Below are positions 13,500 to 23,076 of a DNA stretch of 33,190 nt, piece after piece. Each line of letters starts with the position of its first letter. Within the stretch, counting starts at the first letter, position 1. The notes beneath the pieces were generated by a model. It had not been told where the DNA came from, ran no database searches, and worked only from the letters and a program-made list of their open reading frames with translations. Origin of the DNA: Clostridia bacterium (GTDB lineage Bacteria > Bacillota > Clostridia > Christensenellales > Borkfalkiaceae); assembly GCA_017508485.1 (NCBI GenBank), contig JAFVYV010000014.1, positions 1 to 33,190 of the forward strand. Direction: 5' to 3'. A program made the position numbers and the translations under genes.

Positions 13500-14675
13500 A
13501 TGTTAAAAGTTAATGATTCAAAAATTACCAGTGAAAATATTGATAGTATTATAAAAGTTTGTCCTTTTAACGCAATTGAAAAGGTAGGCAATACCGTTCA
13601 AATCAACGCAGCTTGTAAGATGTGTAAAATTTGTGTTAAAAAGACTAACGGCGCAATTGAATTCGTTGAAGACGAAGTTAAAAAGGTTAACAAAGACGAA
13701 TGGAAGGGTTTAGCAGTTTACTGTGAAGTATTATGTGGTAAACTTCACCCAGTTGCTAAAGAACTTTTAGGCGAAGCAAGAAACTTAGCAGACAAAACTA
13801 ACCAACCTGTTTACGCATTAGTTATCGGTAGTGATTTAGGTGCTATCGTTGACGACTTAAAAGATGCAGGTGCTGATAAGATTTTCGTTTATGATGATGA
13901 AAAGTTAAAAGACTTCCTTATTGAAAGATACACTAACGTATTTGAAGACTTTATCAACAAAATTAAGCCATCATCAATTTTAGTTGCATCAACAAACTTA
14001 GGTAGAGTTTTAGCACCAAAAGTAGCCGCAAGATTTAAGACAGGTTTAACGGCTGACTGTACAATGCTTGAAATTAAAGAAAATACTGACCTTGTTCAAA
14101 TTCGTCCTGCATTTGGCGGTAACATTATGGCTAGAATCGTTACTCCTAACGCAAGACCTCAATTCTGTACCGTTAGATATAAAATATTCTCTAAATTAGA
14201 AGAACCATATAAGTTAGCAGAAGTTGTTAATATGGATTTATCTAAAATTAGTATGGAATCTAATATTGAATGTGTTAAAAATGAAGAAAAACCTGCGGCA
14301 TTTAGCATTTCAGATGCAGACGTTATCGTTGCAGTAGGCCGTGGTGTTGATAAAGGCGATTTACCTGCAATTCAAAAACTTGCAGACCTATTAGGTGGTC
14401 AAGTTGCTTGTACAAGACCACTTGTTGAAAGTGGTTGGTTTGATGCAAAAGCGCAAATCGGTCTATCAGGTAGAACTGTTAAGCCAAAGTTAATCTTTAC
14501 TTTTGGTATTTCAGGTGCAGTTCAATTTACTGCAGGTATGCAAAACAGTTCACTTATTGTTTCAGTTAACACGGATGAAAAAGCGCCAATCTTTAACGTA
14601 GCGCATATTGCCGTTGTTGGCGATTATAAAGAAATCCTTAAAGAACTTATTAGTAAAATTGAGGAGGGCAAATAA
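13500..14675 (+). CDS. etfA: Electron transfer flavoprotein alpha subunit with N-terminal Fe-S domain
   Basis: A 391-residue EtfA. Residues 1-60 form a ferredoxin-like domain with C21 (CPF) and C39-x2-C42-x2-C45, enough for one [4Fe-4S] cluster; conventional EtfA proteins lack it and LctC has it. Residues about 70-260 are the Etf alpha/beta fold. The C-terminal FAD domain has [35 protein letters not shown] and [11 protein letters not shown]. In the last block the usual Ala-Asp before the final strand is Ala-His (AHIAVVGD). The ATG lies 2 bases after the etfB stop, so translation is coupled. The stop overlaps the lctD start (TAATG). Confidence 0.92.
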   Translation: MLKVNDSKITSENIDSIIKVCPFNAIEKVGNTVQINAACKMCKICVKKTNGAIEFVEDEVKKVNKDEWKGLAVYCEVLCGKLHPVAKELLGEARNLADKTNQPVYALVIGSDLGAIVDDLKDAGADKIFVYDDEKLKDFLIERYTNVFEDFINKIKPSSILVASTNLGRVLAPKVAARFKTGLTADCTMLEIKENTDLVQIRPAFGGNIMARIVTPNARPQFCTVRYKIFSKLEEPYKLAEVVNMDLSKISMESNIECVKNEEKPAAFSISDADVIVAVGRGVDKGDLPAIQKLADLLGGQVACTRPLVESGWFDAKAQIGLSGRTVKPKLIFTFGISGAVQFTAGMQNSSLIVSVNTDEKAPIFNVAHIAVVGDYKEILKELISKIEEGK

Positions 14676-16066
14676 TGTATAAAAAGTTTGAAAAAGCGGA
14701 TTATGAAAATATTTTAACGCTTATTCCTAAAGATAGAGTATATTATGGCGAAGAAATTACTGAAGACTACTGCCACGATGAATTAGGTGGTGCTTACGGT
14801 AAGCCAGACATCATTGTTTTTGTTAAATCAACTGAAGAAGTTTCTGCTATTATGAAATATGCTTACGCAAACAATATTCCAGTTGTAGTAAGAGGTAGTG
14901 GTACAGGTCTTGTTGGTGCAGCAGTTGCGCTATATAACGGTATTATGATTTGTACAACTATGATGAACAACATCTTAGAACTTGATGAAAAGAACCTTAC
15001 TTTAACTGTTGAACCAGGCGTATTACTTCTTGAAATTAACAAATATTTAGAAGACAAAAATCTTTTATACCCACCTGACCCAGGTGAAAAGTCTGCAACA
15101 ATTGCAGGAAACATCTCAACAAACGCAGGTGGTATGAGAGCAGTTAAATACGGTGTAACCCGTGACTACGTAAGAGAACTTACTTTAGTTCTTCCTAACG
15201 GTGAAATTACTAAGGTTGGTGGTAAAACTGTTAAAGACTGTAGTGGTTACGACCTAAAAGGTTTAATTTGTGGTAGTGAAGGTACTTTAGCAATCGTAAC
15301 TGAAGCAGTATTAAAGTTAGTACCAAAGCCAATGCACTCAATCAGTTTATTAGTTCCTTTTGATACTTTAGAAGGCGCTATTGAAAGTGTTCCAAGAATT
15401 ATCGCAAGTAGAGCAATTCCAACTGCAATTGAATTTATGGAAAGAGAAACTATTTTATTTGCAGAAGAATACAACGGCAAAAAGTTCCCTGACACAAGCT
15501 ATCCTGCATATATTCTTATGACTTTTGACGGTAGCACAAAGGCAGGTGTACTTGCCGACTACGAATACGTTGCAGATTTAGTTCTAAACGAACTTGGCGC
15601 TAAAGACGTATTTATCGTTGATACTGATGAAAGAAACGAAATGGTTTGGACTGCAAGAGGCGTATTCCTTGAAGCAATTAAAGGTAGCACGACTGAAATG
15701 GATGAATGTGACGTAGTAGTTCCAAGAGATAAGGTTGCAGCATTTATTAAATACACTTATGAAGTAAGTGAAAAGTACGGCGTAAGAATGCCATCATTTG
15801 GACACGCAGGTGACGGTAACTTACACATCTATATCTGTAAAGATGAATTAACTGACGAAGCGTTTAAGAAGGTTTTAGATGACGTATTTAACGACTTATA
15901 CAACAAGGCTGAAGAATTCGGTGGTAAGGTTTCAGGCGAACACGGTATCGGTTATGCTAAGAGAGAATACTTAGTAAGAACTTTAGGTGTTAAGCACGAA
16001 ATTATGAAGGGTATTAAGAAAGTATTTGATGAAAAGAACATTCTAAACCCAGACAAAGTTATCTAA
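14675..16066 (+). CDS. lctD: FAD-linked D-lactate/glycolate dehydrogenase, LctD/GlcD type
   Basis: A 463-residue FAD enzyme. The PCMH-type FAD domain (about 45-225) has [27 protein letters not shown] and [14 protein letters not shown]; the cap/C-terminal domain has [10 protein letters not shown] and [11 protein letters not shown]. This is the GlcD/Dld2 family that oxidises 2-hydroxy acids; with adjacent EtfBA the likely substrate is lactate, giving pyruvate. There is no Cys cluster, so electrons pass through the flavoproteins. GGAGGG precedes the ATG and the start overlaps the etfA stop by one base. No lactate permease, racemase or regulator is next to the operon; the terminator follows at 16081. 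Confidence 0.92.
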   Translation: MYKKFEKADYENILTLIPKDRVYYGEEITEDYCHDELGGAYGKPDIIVFVKSTEEVSAIMKYAYANNIPVVVRGSGTGLVGAAVALYNGIMICTTMMNNILELDEKNLTLTVEPGVLLLEINKYLEDKNLLYPPDPGEKSATIAGNISTNAGGMRAVKYGVTRDYVRELTLVLPNGEITKVGGKTVKDCSGYDLKGLICGSEGTLAIVTEAVLKLVPKPMHSISLLVPFDTLEGAIESVPRIIASRAIPTAIEFMERETILFAEEYNGKKFPDTSYPAYILMTFDGSTKAGVLADYEYVADLVLNELGAKDVFIVDTDERNEMVWTARGVFLEAIKGSTTEMDECDVVVPRDKVAAFIKYTYEVSEKYGVRMPSFGHAGDGNLHIYICKDELTDEAFKKVLDDVFNDLYNKAEEFGGKVSGEHGIGYAKREYLVRTLGVKHEIMKGIKKVFDEKNILNPDKVI

Positions 16067-16080
16067 TATAACGATAAATT

Positions 16081-16108
16081 AAAAGGCTATCAAATGATAG
16101 CCTTTTTT
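16081..16108 (+). terminator. Rho-independent terminator of the lct operon
   Basis: Stem AAAAGGCTATCA / TGATAGCCTTTT with an AA loop and T tail. The GGCTATCA/TGATAGCC stem recurs at 30219. Confidence 0.9.
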
Positions 16109-16127
16109 GTTTTAAATTTTTGCAAAT

Positions 16128-16155
16128 AAAAAAGCCATCTATTTAGATGGCTTTT
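16128..16155 (-). terminator. Terminator of the GDPD gene; copy 1 of an identical pair
   Basis: GCCATCTA / TAGATGGC with a TT centre, A tract on the left and T on the right. About 30 bases including flanks are identical to the hairpin at 18943-18972. Confidence 0.85.
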
Positions 16156-16166
16156 AATTTATTTAA

Positions 16167-18632
16167 TTAGTCTTTTTTCTTTAATACTACGGTAGCACCG
16201 GCTAATAGAATTACTGAAAGGATTGCGCTTCCTATACCGATAACTGAACCACAACCACCCTTGTGAACAAAGGTAATAGTTACAGGTGCGCTATATACAC
16301 GGTAAGTTTCGCCATAAGCCGTTCTATCTAAATAGAACACAGCAGTAGCAGTACCTTCTTCATTTAAGGTATAAGAACCGTCTTTTGCGGTTAATTCTTT
16401 ATCAAGGAATATAACTCCACAGTCGGCATTAACTTCGCCTTTGCAAAGTTTTACCTTTTGAGTAAGATTGATTGCTTCGCCAACCTTTACAGTTTGGTTA
16501 GTAGCATCAATATAATAATGCCAATCAGTAGTGTATTGTGGGTTGTTAGTTAACGCACCAATAGCACCACTTTCAGTTACAAGCGTACTATTTAAGGTTG
16601 CAGAAGTATCGGTTACTGAGTGAGATGAAGCGATACCACGGCAAGATAATTGATAGTAGAAAGTATCAGCACTCCAAAGTTTAGCATTAGTAGTTGTTGC
16701 CTTTTTAGGATATGGATAGAAAAGTGGTTGAAAGTTTATAGGGCAAAGATTATTTCTCATTGTAGTAAGTGCATCTTTAACGGTAGTTAAAGTTTCAAAA
16801 TCACTCGTGTCGCCTAAAACGTACATAGTACCAGGTATTACTACGTTTCTATCCGTAAAGCCGTAAGCAGTATTACTTACCGTGCTTGTGTTCATTGAGT
16901 TGTAGTTTATATTAGTTGCACTATAAGATAAGAAGAAAATAATTTTATCTTGTACTCCGTACTTTTCAACTAAATATGAAGCAGAACCAATATTTTTAGC
17001 ACTTGCAGAAGAAACGTGGCAGTAAATAACTAAGTCTAAGTTTTGAAGTTCTTGACAAACTTCTTCAAAAGTAGGAACGGTAGTTTCTTTACCAGGAATA
17101 ATATCAACTGTTAAAGCCTTAATTTCTGCTAAAGTTTTGCTTGAATATGCGCCTTCACCGTTAGTAGTTCTCTTTACGTCGGTGTCGTGCATAAGAATTA
17201 AGTGACCGTCTTTAGTAGTTTTTAAGTCAATTTCAACTGCGTCTGCATTGTAAAGTTCTTTTGCAGCCTTAATAGCAATAATTGTGTTTTCTGGATATGG
17301 ATTATCAGCATCTTTGTTTACGCCACGGTGAGCAATAACTACTGGCTTACCGCTAACTGTTTTTTCAGTAATGCTTTCATAAACGTCGTAAACCATACCG
17401 GCATCTTCACTTACGATACCGTGGTAGCCACTAGCAATACCTTGGTAAACACCTGCCTTGTCGTTTGCAAAAGACCAAACAGCAATTTGTCTTGTATTAA
17501 AATATCTTGTTGCTTCTTCCGTTAAAGGTGCGTTAGAAATTGCAACAAAACTCATATTATCAACAACTAAAGTTCTTGCTTCTTTACGAGCAGTTTCGCT
17601 ATTTAAGTCGTCAAAAATAAGTGCGCCAGTAATTAACTTTGTAACGTCGTTAGCACGTCTAACTTGTTTTACAAAGTCGGCGTTTTCTTTAGTAGCAACA
17701 ACGTAAGCATCAATAAGTACTTTTTCTTCAATTAAAGTAGCAAGAGCAGTTGCTTCTTCTTGGCTATCAATTATAAACGCAGGAATAAGCGTTGCTTTAT
17801 GGTCATCAATGAAAGCTGATGCAGTAGTTAAAACGTTTCCGTTAGAAGTTAAAACGTTCATATTGCTATCAACTTCTACTAATAAAACTGCAGGTCTTTC
17901 ACCAGTTGTGCTTGGTAAAGTATCAGTTAACTTTTGAACAACTACAGGTGCGTTAACAATGCCAGTTTCAGGTAAATAAACGTCTGCAAGAGTTGCGTCG
18001 TTAAATATAGGTTGTTGGAAGTTACCTTCAATAGTAATTTCTTTTACGTCAACGTAGCTACCAGTTGTAGCATACATATATAACCAGAAAAGGGTACTGT
18101 TGTTGTTAAGCGTTTCTTGATATTCAATAGTCTTCCAACCGTTTGCATCAGCCGTTAAGTTTGCGTATAAAGTTTGAAGAACTTCAGTCTTTTCAGTACT
18201 AGTGCCACTTCTAATAAATCTAAAGGCTAAGTCTCTGTTTGTTTGAAGGGTATAATCTCCACCGTTTGCGTTGCCTAATCTTATAACAAGTTTAACGTTA
18301 TAAGTTCCAGGAAGCGCAATATCCGTAAAGCCACCGTCTAAAGCAAAAAAGCCTGTGTCTTGAGTTGCTTGAAGTCTCATAAACTTTTCATTATTTTCAG
18401 TAATAATTGAAATGCTTCCGTGAGCAGATTGGTTTTCCATAGTTTTTATAAGTTCGTTTTCAACTTGGGTCTTGGTAGTGCCAACCGTTTGTTCTTGCAT
18501 TGTAGAAAAATCAAGCGTTTTCTTTATAGCGGTAGTAGCGGCAGAAGCACCGAAACTTGTCATAGAAACTGCAAATAAAGAAGTTGCTAAAACCATTAAA
18601 ACTACAAATAAAACTGTAAGTTTCTTTTTCAT
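16167..18632 (-). CDS. Secreted, C-terminally anchored glycerophosphodiester phosphodiesterase-family protein
   Basis: An 821-residue surface protein: signal peptide (1-32), a beta-rich lectin-like region (about 35-210), a middle region (about 215-425) and a GDPD TIM barrel (about 430-690). Catalytic and metal residues are present: H435-R436 (AHRG), E467 and D469 (EID), H482-D483 (MHD). The middle region ends like the last strands of a GDPD barrel (IAVWSF, then GYHGIVSEDAG) but has no HRG or ExD, so it looks like a degenerate second barrel. After a beta domain (about 700-790) come Gly-Gly-Cys-Gly-Ser, a hydrophobic helix and KKKD, like the end of the M14 protein at 4472. It probably hydrolyses glycerophosphodiesters or teichoic-acid-type polymers at the surface. 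AAGGGG precedes the ATG. Confidence 0.87.
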   Translation of the reverse strand: MKKKLTVLFVVLMVLATSLFAVSMTSFGASAATTAIKKTLDFSTMQEQTVGTTKTQVENELIKTMENQSAHGSISIITENNEKFMRLQATQDTGFFALDGGFTDIALPGTYNVKLVIRLGNANGGDYTLQTNRDLAFRFIRSGTSTEKTEVLQTLYANLTADANGWKTIEYQETLNNNSTLFWLYMYATTGSYVDVKEITIEGNFQQPIFNDATLADVYLPETGIVNAPVVVQKLTDTLPSTTGERPAVLLVEVDSNMNVLTSNGNVLTTASAFIDDHKATLIPAFIIDSQEEATALATLIEEKVLIDAYVVATKENADFVKQVRRANDVTKLITGALIFDDLNSETARKEARTLVVDNMSFVAISNAPLTEEATRYFNTRQIAVWSFANDKAGVYQGIASGYHGIVSEDAGMVYDVYESITEKTVSGKPVVIAHRGVNKDADNPYPENTIIAIKAAKELYNADAVEIDLKTTKDGHLILMHDTDVKRTTNGEGAYSSKTLAEIKALTVDIIPGKETTVPTFEEVCQELQNLDLVIYCHVSSASAKNIGSASYLVEKYGVQDKIIFFLSYSATNINYNSMNTSTVSNTAYGFTDRNVVIPGTMYVLGDTSDFETLTTVKDALTTMRNNLCPINFQPLFYPYPKKATTTNAKLWSADTFYYQLSCRGIASSHSVTDTSATLNSTLVTESGAIGALTNNPQYTTDWHYYIDATNQTVKVGEAINLTQKVKLCKGEVNADCGVIFLDKELTAKDGSYTLNEEGTATAVFYLDRTAYGETYRVYSAPVTITFVHKGGCGSVIGIGSAILSVILLAGATVVLKKKD

Positions 18633-18704
18633 AAAAATCCCCTTTGTGTGTTTTTTTGTCTATATTATTTATTATAATTATACATTATAAACCTATTATA
18701 TTTA

Positions 18705-18733
18705 ATTATAAACTTTTTAGCGTATTTTTGCAA
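18705..18733 (-). promoter_or_regulatory. Proximal promoter of the GDPD gene
   Basis: On the minus strand TTGCAA (18733-18728), 17-base spacer, TATAAT (18710-18705). The leader would be about 65 bases. Confidence 0.6.
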
Positions 18734-18756
18734 TAAAATAAAGCAATTTTTCCTTT

Positions 18757-18785
18757 TATTTACATAAAAAGACAAGATATGTCAA
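18757..18785 (-). promoter_or_regulatory. Distal promoter of the GDPD gene
   Basis: On the minus strand TTGACA (18785-18780), 17-base spacer, TAAATA (18762-18757). The -35 is one arm of the inverted repeat TGTCAA-N7-TTGACA. Confidence 0.5.
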
Positions 18786-18942
18786 CTTTTGTTTGACAAT
18801 TAAGAAGGGAAAAAAGTTGATAAATAAAAAGATTACGCCATTTTTTGCTAAAAAACTTTCATTTTTTGAGTTGCTTTCGTTAAAGCATATAAAACGGCTA
18901 AAAGATAGAATAACAAGAAATGTTAAATTCAAAAAGGGAAAA

Positions 18943-18972
18943 TAAAAAAAGCCATCTATTTAGATGGCTTTT
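18943..18972 (-). terminator. Terminator of the eight-gene sugar operon; copy 2 of an identical pair
   Basis: The same GCCATCTA / TAGATGGC hairpin and flanks as at 16128-16155, 18 bases beyond the stop of the PHP gene. Confidence 0.85.
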
Positions 18973-18989
18973 AATATTTTTAATAAAGA

Positions 18990-19937
18990 CTAAATTTTCT
19001 TATAATCAAAGTCTTCACCGTAAACTTTTCTTAAAATTTTGTTTACGTTTGGTTCTTCAACACCAGCTTCACCGATAACTCTTGGGTTTTTAGTACCTTT
19101 CTTAGCATCATTGTGGTAGTCAGAACCACCAGAAATTAGAAGTTTATCACCGTACATATCTTCAATTTCTTGATATAAAACTTCGTTAGGGCGTTTTTCA
19201 ACAGAAGAAGTTTTGTGGTAAGGGTAAACCTTTTCAATTCCGTCAAGACCGTTGTCAATAAGAATTTGAATATATTCTGCTCTAGACATCATTTTGCCAC
19301 CAAAGTTAACTTCAGGTGCAATTAAGTAAGGGTGAGCAAGAATAACGATACCACCAGCATCGTGAGCAGCTTTTAATACTCTTAAAGCATCAGGCTTTTT
19401 TCTATCAACTGAAAGGCTTTTGTCTGCCTTAACCATAAGTTTTGCTTCAGCCCAGTCTTTTGTATAACCCTTTTTAGCAATCATATCAAAAATCATTTTC
19501 TTTTGAAGTGTATCAGGGGTTACGCCTGGTCTTGATGCTAAAACTTCTTCAAGAGTAAGTGGCATACCTTTTGCAGTTAATCTATCAAGAAGTTCAACGT
19601 AAGCGTCAACTTTGCTTTGCTTAACTTCATCTTCAATGGCTTTTAGTTCAGGACTTGACCAGTCGCAACCTAAACAAACCATATGTGTATCTTCAATTAA
19701 AGTTTCAGCAGAGAATTCTACGCCAGGAACAAGTAAAACACCTTGAGATTTAGCATATTCAACCGTGTCAACTTCTTTACCGTCAACGATAATAGTTTTA
19801 GGAGGAAGAACGTCGTGGTCGGTTAATGCAAAAATTTTAACGCCTTCTCTAACGGCAGCGGCGATAAGTTCTTCAACTGTATCGTTACCGTCAGAAAGGT
19901 TAGTATGTGAGTGTAAATCGCAAAAGTAGTTTGCCAT
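18990..19937 (-). CDS. PHP-domain metal-dependent phosphoesterase
   Basis: A 315-residue protein of the PHP family (trinuclear-metal phosphoesterases). Motif I is DLHSHTNLSDG (D7, H9, H11), motif II TDHD; then come PGVEFS, ILAHP and a final GGSDYH, so the full set of metal ligands is present. It is soluble. It is the last gene of the operon and its ATG overlaps the class II aldolase stop by one base (TAATG), with GAGGTG upstream inside the aldolase gene. A sugar-phosphate phosphatase or cyclic-phosphate role is plausible beside a kinase and an aldolase; the exact substrate cannot be read from sequence. Confidence 0.87.
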   Translation of the reverse strand: MANYFCDLHSHTNLSDGNDTVEELIAAAVREGVKIFALTDHDVLPPKTIIVDGKEVDTVEYAKSQGVLLVPGVEFSAETLIEDTHMVCLGCDWSSPELKAIEDEVKQSKVDAYVELLDRLTAKGMPLTLEEVLASRPGVTPDTLQKKMIFDMIAKKGYTKDWAEAKLMVKADKSLSVDRKKPDALRVLKAAHDAGGIVILAHPYLIAPEVNFGGKMMSRAEYIQILIDNGLDGIEKVYPYHKTSSVEKRPNEVLYQEIEDMYGDKLLISGGSDYHNDAKKGTKNPRVIGEAGVEEPNVNKILRKVYGEDFDYKKI

Positions 19938-20779
19938 TATTTGTCACCTCTAAATAAAGTGATTAGTCTGTAAGCAACTTCTTCAACACACTTTTCAATA
20001 ACTTCGTCAGCCTTCATAGGAGACTTAGGAATATCTAATTCAGCAGCAGATTTCTTAACGCCTTCAGCATAAGCATACTTGATAGCAGTAGAAATGTTGA
20101 TTTTTGAAGCACCACAGTCAACTAACTTTCTGTAAGCTTCGTCGTTTAAGCCTGTACCACCGTGGATAACAACTGAAGTTTCTCTCTTTGATAATTTTTC
20201 AACTAAGTCAAAGTTAAGTTTTGGTTCAGCCTTATAAACACCGTGAGCAGTACCAACAGCAGGAGCGATAGCGTCAACACCTGATTTTTCAATGTATTCA
20301 ACAGTTTCGCCTTCTTCTGCAAGTCTTTCAACGTCAGAAACGATATCTTCTTCAACACCAAGAACTAAACCAACTTCACCTTCAACGGCAACGTTGTGTT
20401 CGTGTGCAAAGTCAACAACTCTCTTAGTCTTTTCAATATTTTCTTCCATTGAGAAGTGAGAAAAGTCCATCATAACTGCATCCCAACCGTTAAGGATACA
20501 ATCTTTTGCTAATTCTTCATCACCACAGTGGTCTAAGTGAAGAGCAAGTCCGTAAGGAGCATCTGCTTTCATTGCGTTAATCATACCGCCTAAAGCCTTA
20601 GCGCCTAAACGTTTAACTGTACCAGCTGAAGTTTGTAAAATGATAGCTGTTTTAGCTTTGTTAGCAGCAGCGATAACACCACGAGCAGTTTGTTCGTTGA
20701 AGATGTTGAAAGCGCCGATAGCATAGCCGTTGTCGTGTGCATTGTGTAGAACGTCTACAAATTTGTTGTTTTTAAGCAT
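19937..20779 (-). CDS. Class II (zinc) ketose-bisphosphate aldolase
   Basis: A 280-residue class II aldolase of the FbaA/GatY/KbaY family. Visible are GAFNIFNEQT, HLDH (catalytic Asp and zinc His), EGEVG, the zinc His of TAHGVY, VIHGGTG (third zinc His) and KINIST. It cleaves a ketose 1-phosphate or bisphosphate to DHAP plus an aldehyde. The length fits GatY/KbaY better than the longer FbaA proteins. It follows the FGGY kinase, so kinase then aldolase is a natural pair: ketose to ketose phosphate to DHAP. The natural substrate is unknown. GAGGTA precedes the ATG. Confidence 0.9.
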   Translation of the reverse strand: MLKNNKFVDVLHNAHDNGYAIGAFNIFNEQTARGVIAAANKAKTAIILQTSAGTVKRLGAKALGGMINAMKADAPYGLALHLDHCGDEELAKDCILNGWDAVMMDFSHFSMEENIEKTKRVVDFAHEHNVAVEGEVGLVLGVEEDIVSDVERLAEEGETVEYIEKSGVDAIAPAVGTAHGVYKAEPKLNFDLVEKLSKRETSVVIHGGTGLNDEAYRKLVDCGASKINISTAIKYAYAEGVKKSAAELDIPKSPMKADEVIEKCVEEVAYRLITLFRGDK

Positions 20780-20813
20780 TTGTCTATACCTCGTACAAAA
20801 ATTTTTTTATTTT

Positions 20814-22133
20814 TTATTTATTTAAACCTTCTAATGAAAGGTAAATATTTCCTTTAACAGTACAATCGTCCACTCTTTCAAAGTCGTAACCAGGCATTTC
20901 CATTTCCTTTAACTTCATATAGCCATCAGTTACCATACCACCCGTTACTTTAATGGTTTTATTAAAGGTTACGAACTTTTCAGCACGGCAGATTGTTCCG
21001 TATAATACACTTTGAATACTCTTTAGCATAGCAACTAAAATCTTTTCTCTAGTAGAACCTAAAGTTAAGCCTGTGATAGATGCAGTTTTCTTTTCTAAAC
21101 TTTGTCTATCGCCAGATAGATATGGCGTAAAGCCTTCTTCAAGTTCTTTAATGTTTTCTAAAGAATCTTTAATCATTGCATAGTATTCAGGTCTAGATAA
21201 GTCTTTGCAGAAAGTGTTATAGAACCATTCAACGGCAAAACCACCCGCTGTGGTTGCGTAAATTTGCCATAAACCCTTTCTTGCAGAGTTTCTTAAATAA
21301 TAATTGTCGTCGGTGACAGGTTTATCAGTTAAAATACTTATCATATCGCTACTACCTGCAGAGTTAAGAACAGTACCTGCAGTTTTGTTTAACGCACCTT
21401 CTTGTGCAGCAGCCATATCATTAGTACCCATAGTAACGGTGATACCTTCTCTTAATCCCATAAAGTCTGCCATTTCTTTAGTAAGAGTGCCAAAAGGCGT
21501 ACCAGGGTCAACAATTTCATCAAAACAATACTTAGGAAGACCAAAAGCATCTAAAATTTCTTCTGACCAGCCTGATTGAGTTGTGGTATTGTAAACACCA
21601 AGCATTGATGCGTTTACTAAGTCAACAGCCCATTTTTTAGTAAATAAATAGTGTAGGTAGGTTGGTAGGTGACCAATGTGCTTGGTCTTTTTCATAACTT
21701 CTGGCTCGTTATCTTTAAACCATAATAAAGTCATAAGTGAACAACCACCTGCAAATGGAAGAAGTCCCGTTATATTTTTATATTTTTCGTTACCAAAAAC
21801 GTCATCAACCACTTTAGAGTATGCTCTGCTACGTCTATCTAAGTGAGTGATAATGTTAGGGTAAGTTAAATTACCGTCATCATCTAAAAAAACAGGAGAA
21901 GGTGAGAAGGTGTCGTAACAAAGAACTTCAACCTTCTCTAATAAATCTTTATCAAAAGAATCGCACATCTTTTTGATGGCGTTTTTAAGGTCAGCATCCG
22001 TTAATTCGTTCTTTTCTCCAGGGAGAATTTGATAAGGATATTCTGCCTTAGCGCTTTGTAAAATGTTTGCTTTTTCATCGGCGATAACGCCTTTAATTGA
22101 AGATGTACCGAAATCTAAAGATAAAAATAACAT
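20814..22133 (-). CDS. FGGY-family carbohydrate kinase
   Basis: A 439-residue sugar kinase of the FGGY family. The N-terminal ATP-binding loop is DFGTSSIKG, the catalytic base is probably the Asp in HLDRRS, the middle has GTNDMAAAQ, and the second ATP site reads AGTVLNSAGSSD. The signature GGMVTDGYM lies near residue 395. It is 50-60 residues shorter than typical xylulokinases, mainly at the C-terminus. It phosphorylates a sugar for the class II aldolase encoded 34 bases downstream. The substrate could be a ketopentose or ketohexose; neighbouring AKR and isomerase-like genes do not settle it. Confidence 0.87.
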   Translation of the reverse strand: MLFLSLDFGTSSIKGVIADEKANILQSAKAEYPYQILPGEKNELTDADLKNAIKKMCDSFDKDLLEKVEVLCYDTFSPSPVFLDDDGNLTYPNIITHLDRRSRAYSKVVDDVFGNEKYKNITGLLPFAGGCSLMTLLWFKDNEPEVMKKTKHIGHLPTYLHYLFTKKWAVDLVNASMLGVYNTTTQSGWSEEILDAFGLPKYCFDEIVDPGTPFGTLTKEMADFMGLREGITVTMGTNDMAAAQEGALNKTAGTVLNSAGSSDMISILTDKPVTDDNYYLRNSARKGLWQIYATTAGGFAVEWFYNTFCKDLSRPEYYAMIKDSLENIKELEEGFTPYLSGDRQSLEKKTASITGLTLGSTREKILVAMLKSIQSVLYGTICRAEKFVTFNKTIKVTGGMVTDGYMKLKEMEMPGYDFERVDDCTVKGNIYLSLEGLNK

Positions 22134-22158
22134 AATCTCTCCGTCTTAATAGTTTGTT

Positions 22159-23052
22159 TTATAAAATTTTGTTGTCAATAAATGCTTGACGAACGCCTTC
22201 TAATTCTTCACCTTCAAGTGGAAGATAAGGAGCTCTTGGAGAACCGGCTTTCCAACCTAAAAGGTTCATACAAGCCTTAACACCTTGAACGCCGTATTTT
22301 GCGCCCGTTTCTTTAAGAAGTGCTCTTAAAGCAATTTGCTTTTCTTCAGCTTCTTGTTCTTTACCGTCCATAAATAAAGTAACTATTTCAGCACTTTCGT
22401 TAGGGAAGTAGTTTGCAGCAGATACAACACCTGCAGTACCGCCACCTTTTAAGCAAAGAATAAGGTTGTTGATTGAACCAGCAATAAGCATAAAGTCATC
22501 TCTACCACCAACGGCTTCAACGTATTCAGCCATCATGTTAGAAGAAGTGTCTTTCATACCGTAAATGTTAGGGTGGTCAGCAAGTTTCTTTGCAATAGCA
22601 GGGGAAATACCTACGTTATTGTTATAACTTGGAGCAGTATATAAAAGAACAGGAAGTGGTGACTTATCCGCAATAGACGTATAGAAGTTTTCAATAACCT
22701 TATCGTCGATAAGTTTAGGGAAATAGTTAGGCGTAATAATTGAAACGTAATCAATAGCATCTTTTAAAGGTAAAAGTTTATTGATAAATTCAAGTGTTTG
22801 AGGCACAGATTCTCTACCTGCGCCTACTATTAAACACTTGTCGCCTTTTTCTTCTATAACAGTTTTAACAACTTCGTAAGATTCTTCATCAGAAAGGGCT
22901 TTAAATTCGCCGTTAGAACCTAAACACATATAACCGATAACGTCAGTTTGGTTCCACTTTCTAATATTGTATCTTAAGTTATCAAAATTAATGCTACCGT
23001 CTTTTTCAAACGGAGTAGTCACCGGTATAATAATACCAGTAAACTTTTTCAT
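22159..23052 (-). CDS. Dihydrodipicolinate synthase-family aldolase
   Basis: A 297-residue class I lyase of the DHDPS/N-acetylneuraminate lyase family. The Schiff-base lysine is K167 in YGMKDTS and the partner tyrosine Y138 in LLYTAP; the substrate carboxylate loop is GSNGEF where DapA has GTTGE. Length is normal. In a sugar operon, and with GSNGE rather than GTTGE, a 2-keto-3-deoxy-sugar-acid aldolase (pyruvate plus aldehyde) is more likely than lysine synthesis. It could follow oxidation by the neighbouring aldo/keto reductase, but no dehydratase that would make a 2-keto-3-deoxy acid is encoded here. The SD is AAAGGA. Confidence 0.87.
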   Translation of the reverse strand: MKKFTGIIIPVTTPFEKDGSINFDNLRYNIRKWNQTDVIGYMCLGSNGEFKALSDEESYEVVKTVIEEKGDKCLIVGAGRESVPQTLEFINKLLPLKDAIDYVSIITPNYFPKLIDDKVIENFYTSIADKSPLPVLLYTAPSYNNNVGISPAIAKKLADHPNIYGMKDTSSNMMAEYVEAVGGRDDFMLIAGSINNLILCLKGGGTAGVVSAANYFPNESAEIVTLFMDGKEQEAEEKQIALRALLKETGAKYGVQGVKACMNLLGWKAGSPRAPYLPLEGEELEGVRQAFIDNKIL

Positions 23053-23076
23053 AACTTTTAATTGTTCCTTTTTATA

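Larger units (their letters stand above)
18633..18989. other. Gene-free region between the GDPD gene and the sugar operon
   Basis: About 357 bases: two minus-strand promoters for the GDPD gene, the inverted repeat TGTCAA-N7-TTGACA (18780-18798), a small hairpin TGCTTT-CGTT-AAAGCA (18872-18887) without a T tract, and the terminator of the operon to the right. No ORF is supported. Confidence 0.6.

Noticed and set aside
18793..18972. Small RNA on the plus strand from TTGACA at 18793 to the hairpin at 18943
   Set aside because: No acceptable -10 at 16-18 bases (TTGATA at 18 only), and the hairpin has a weak T tract in this direction.
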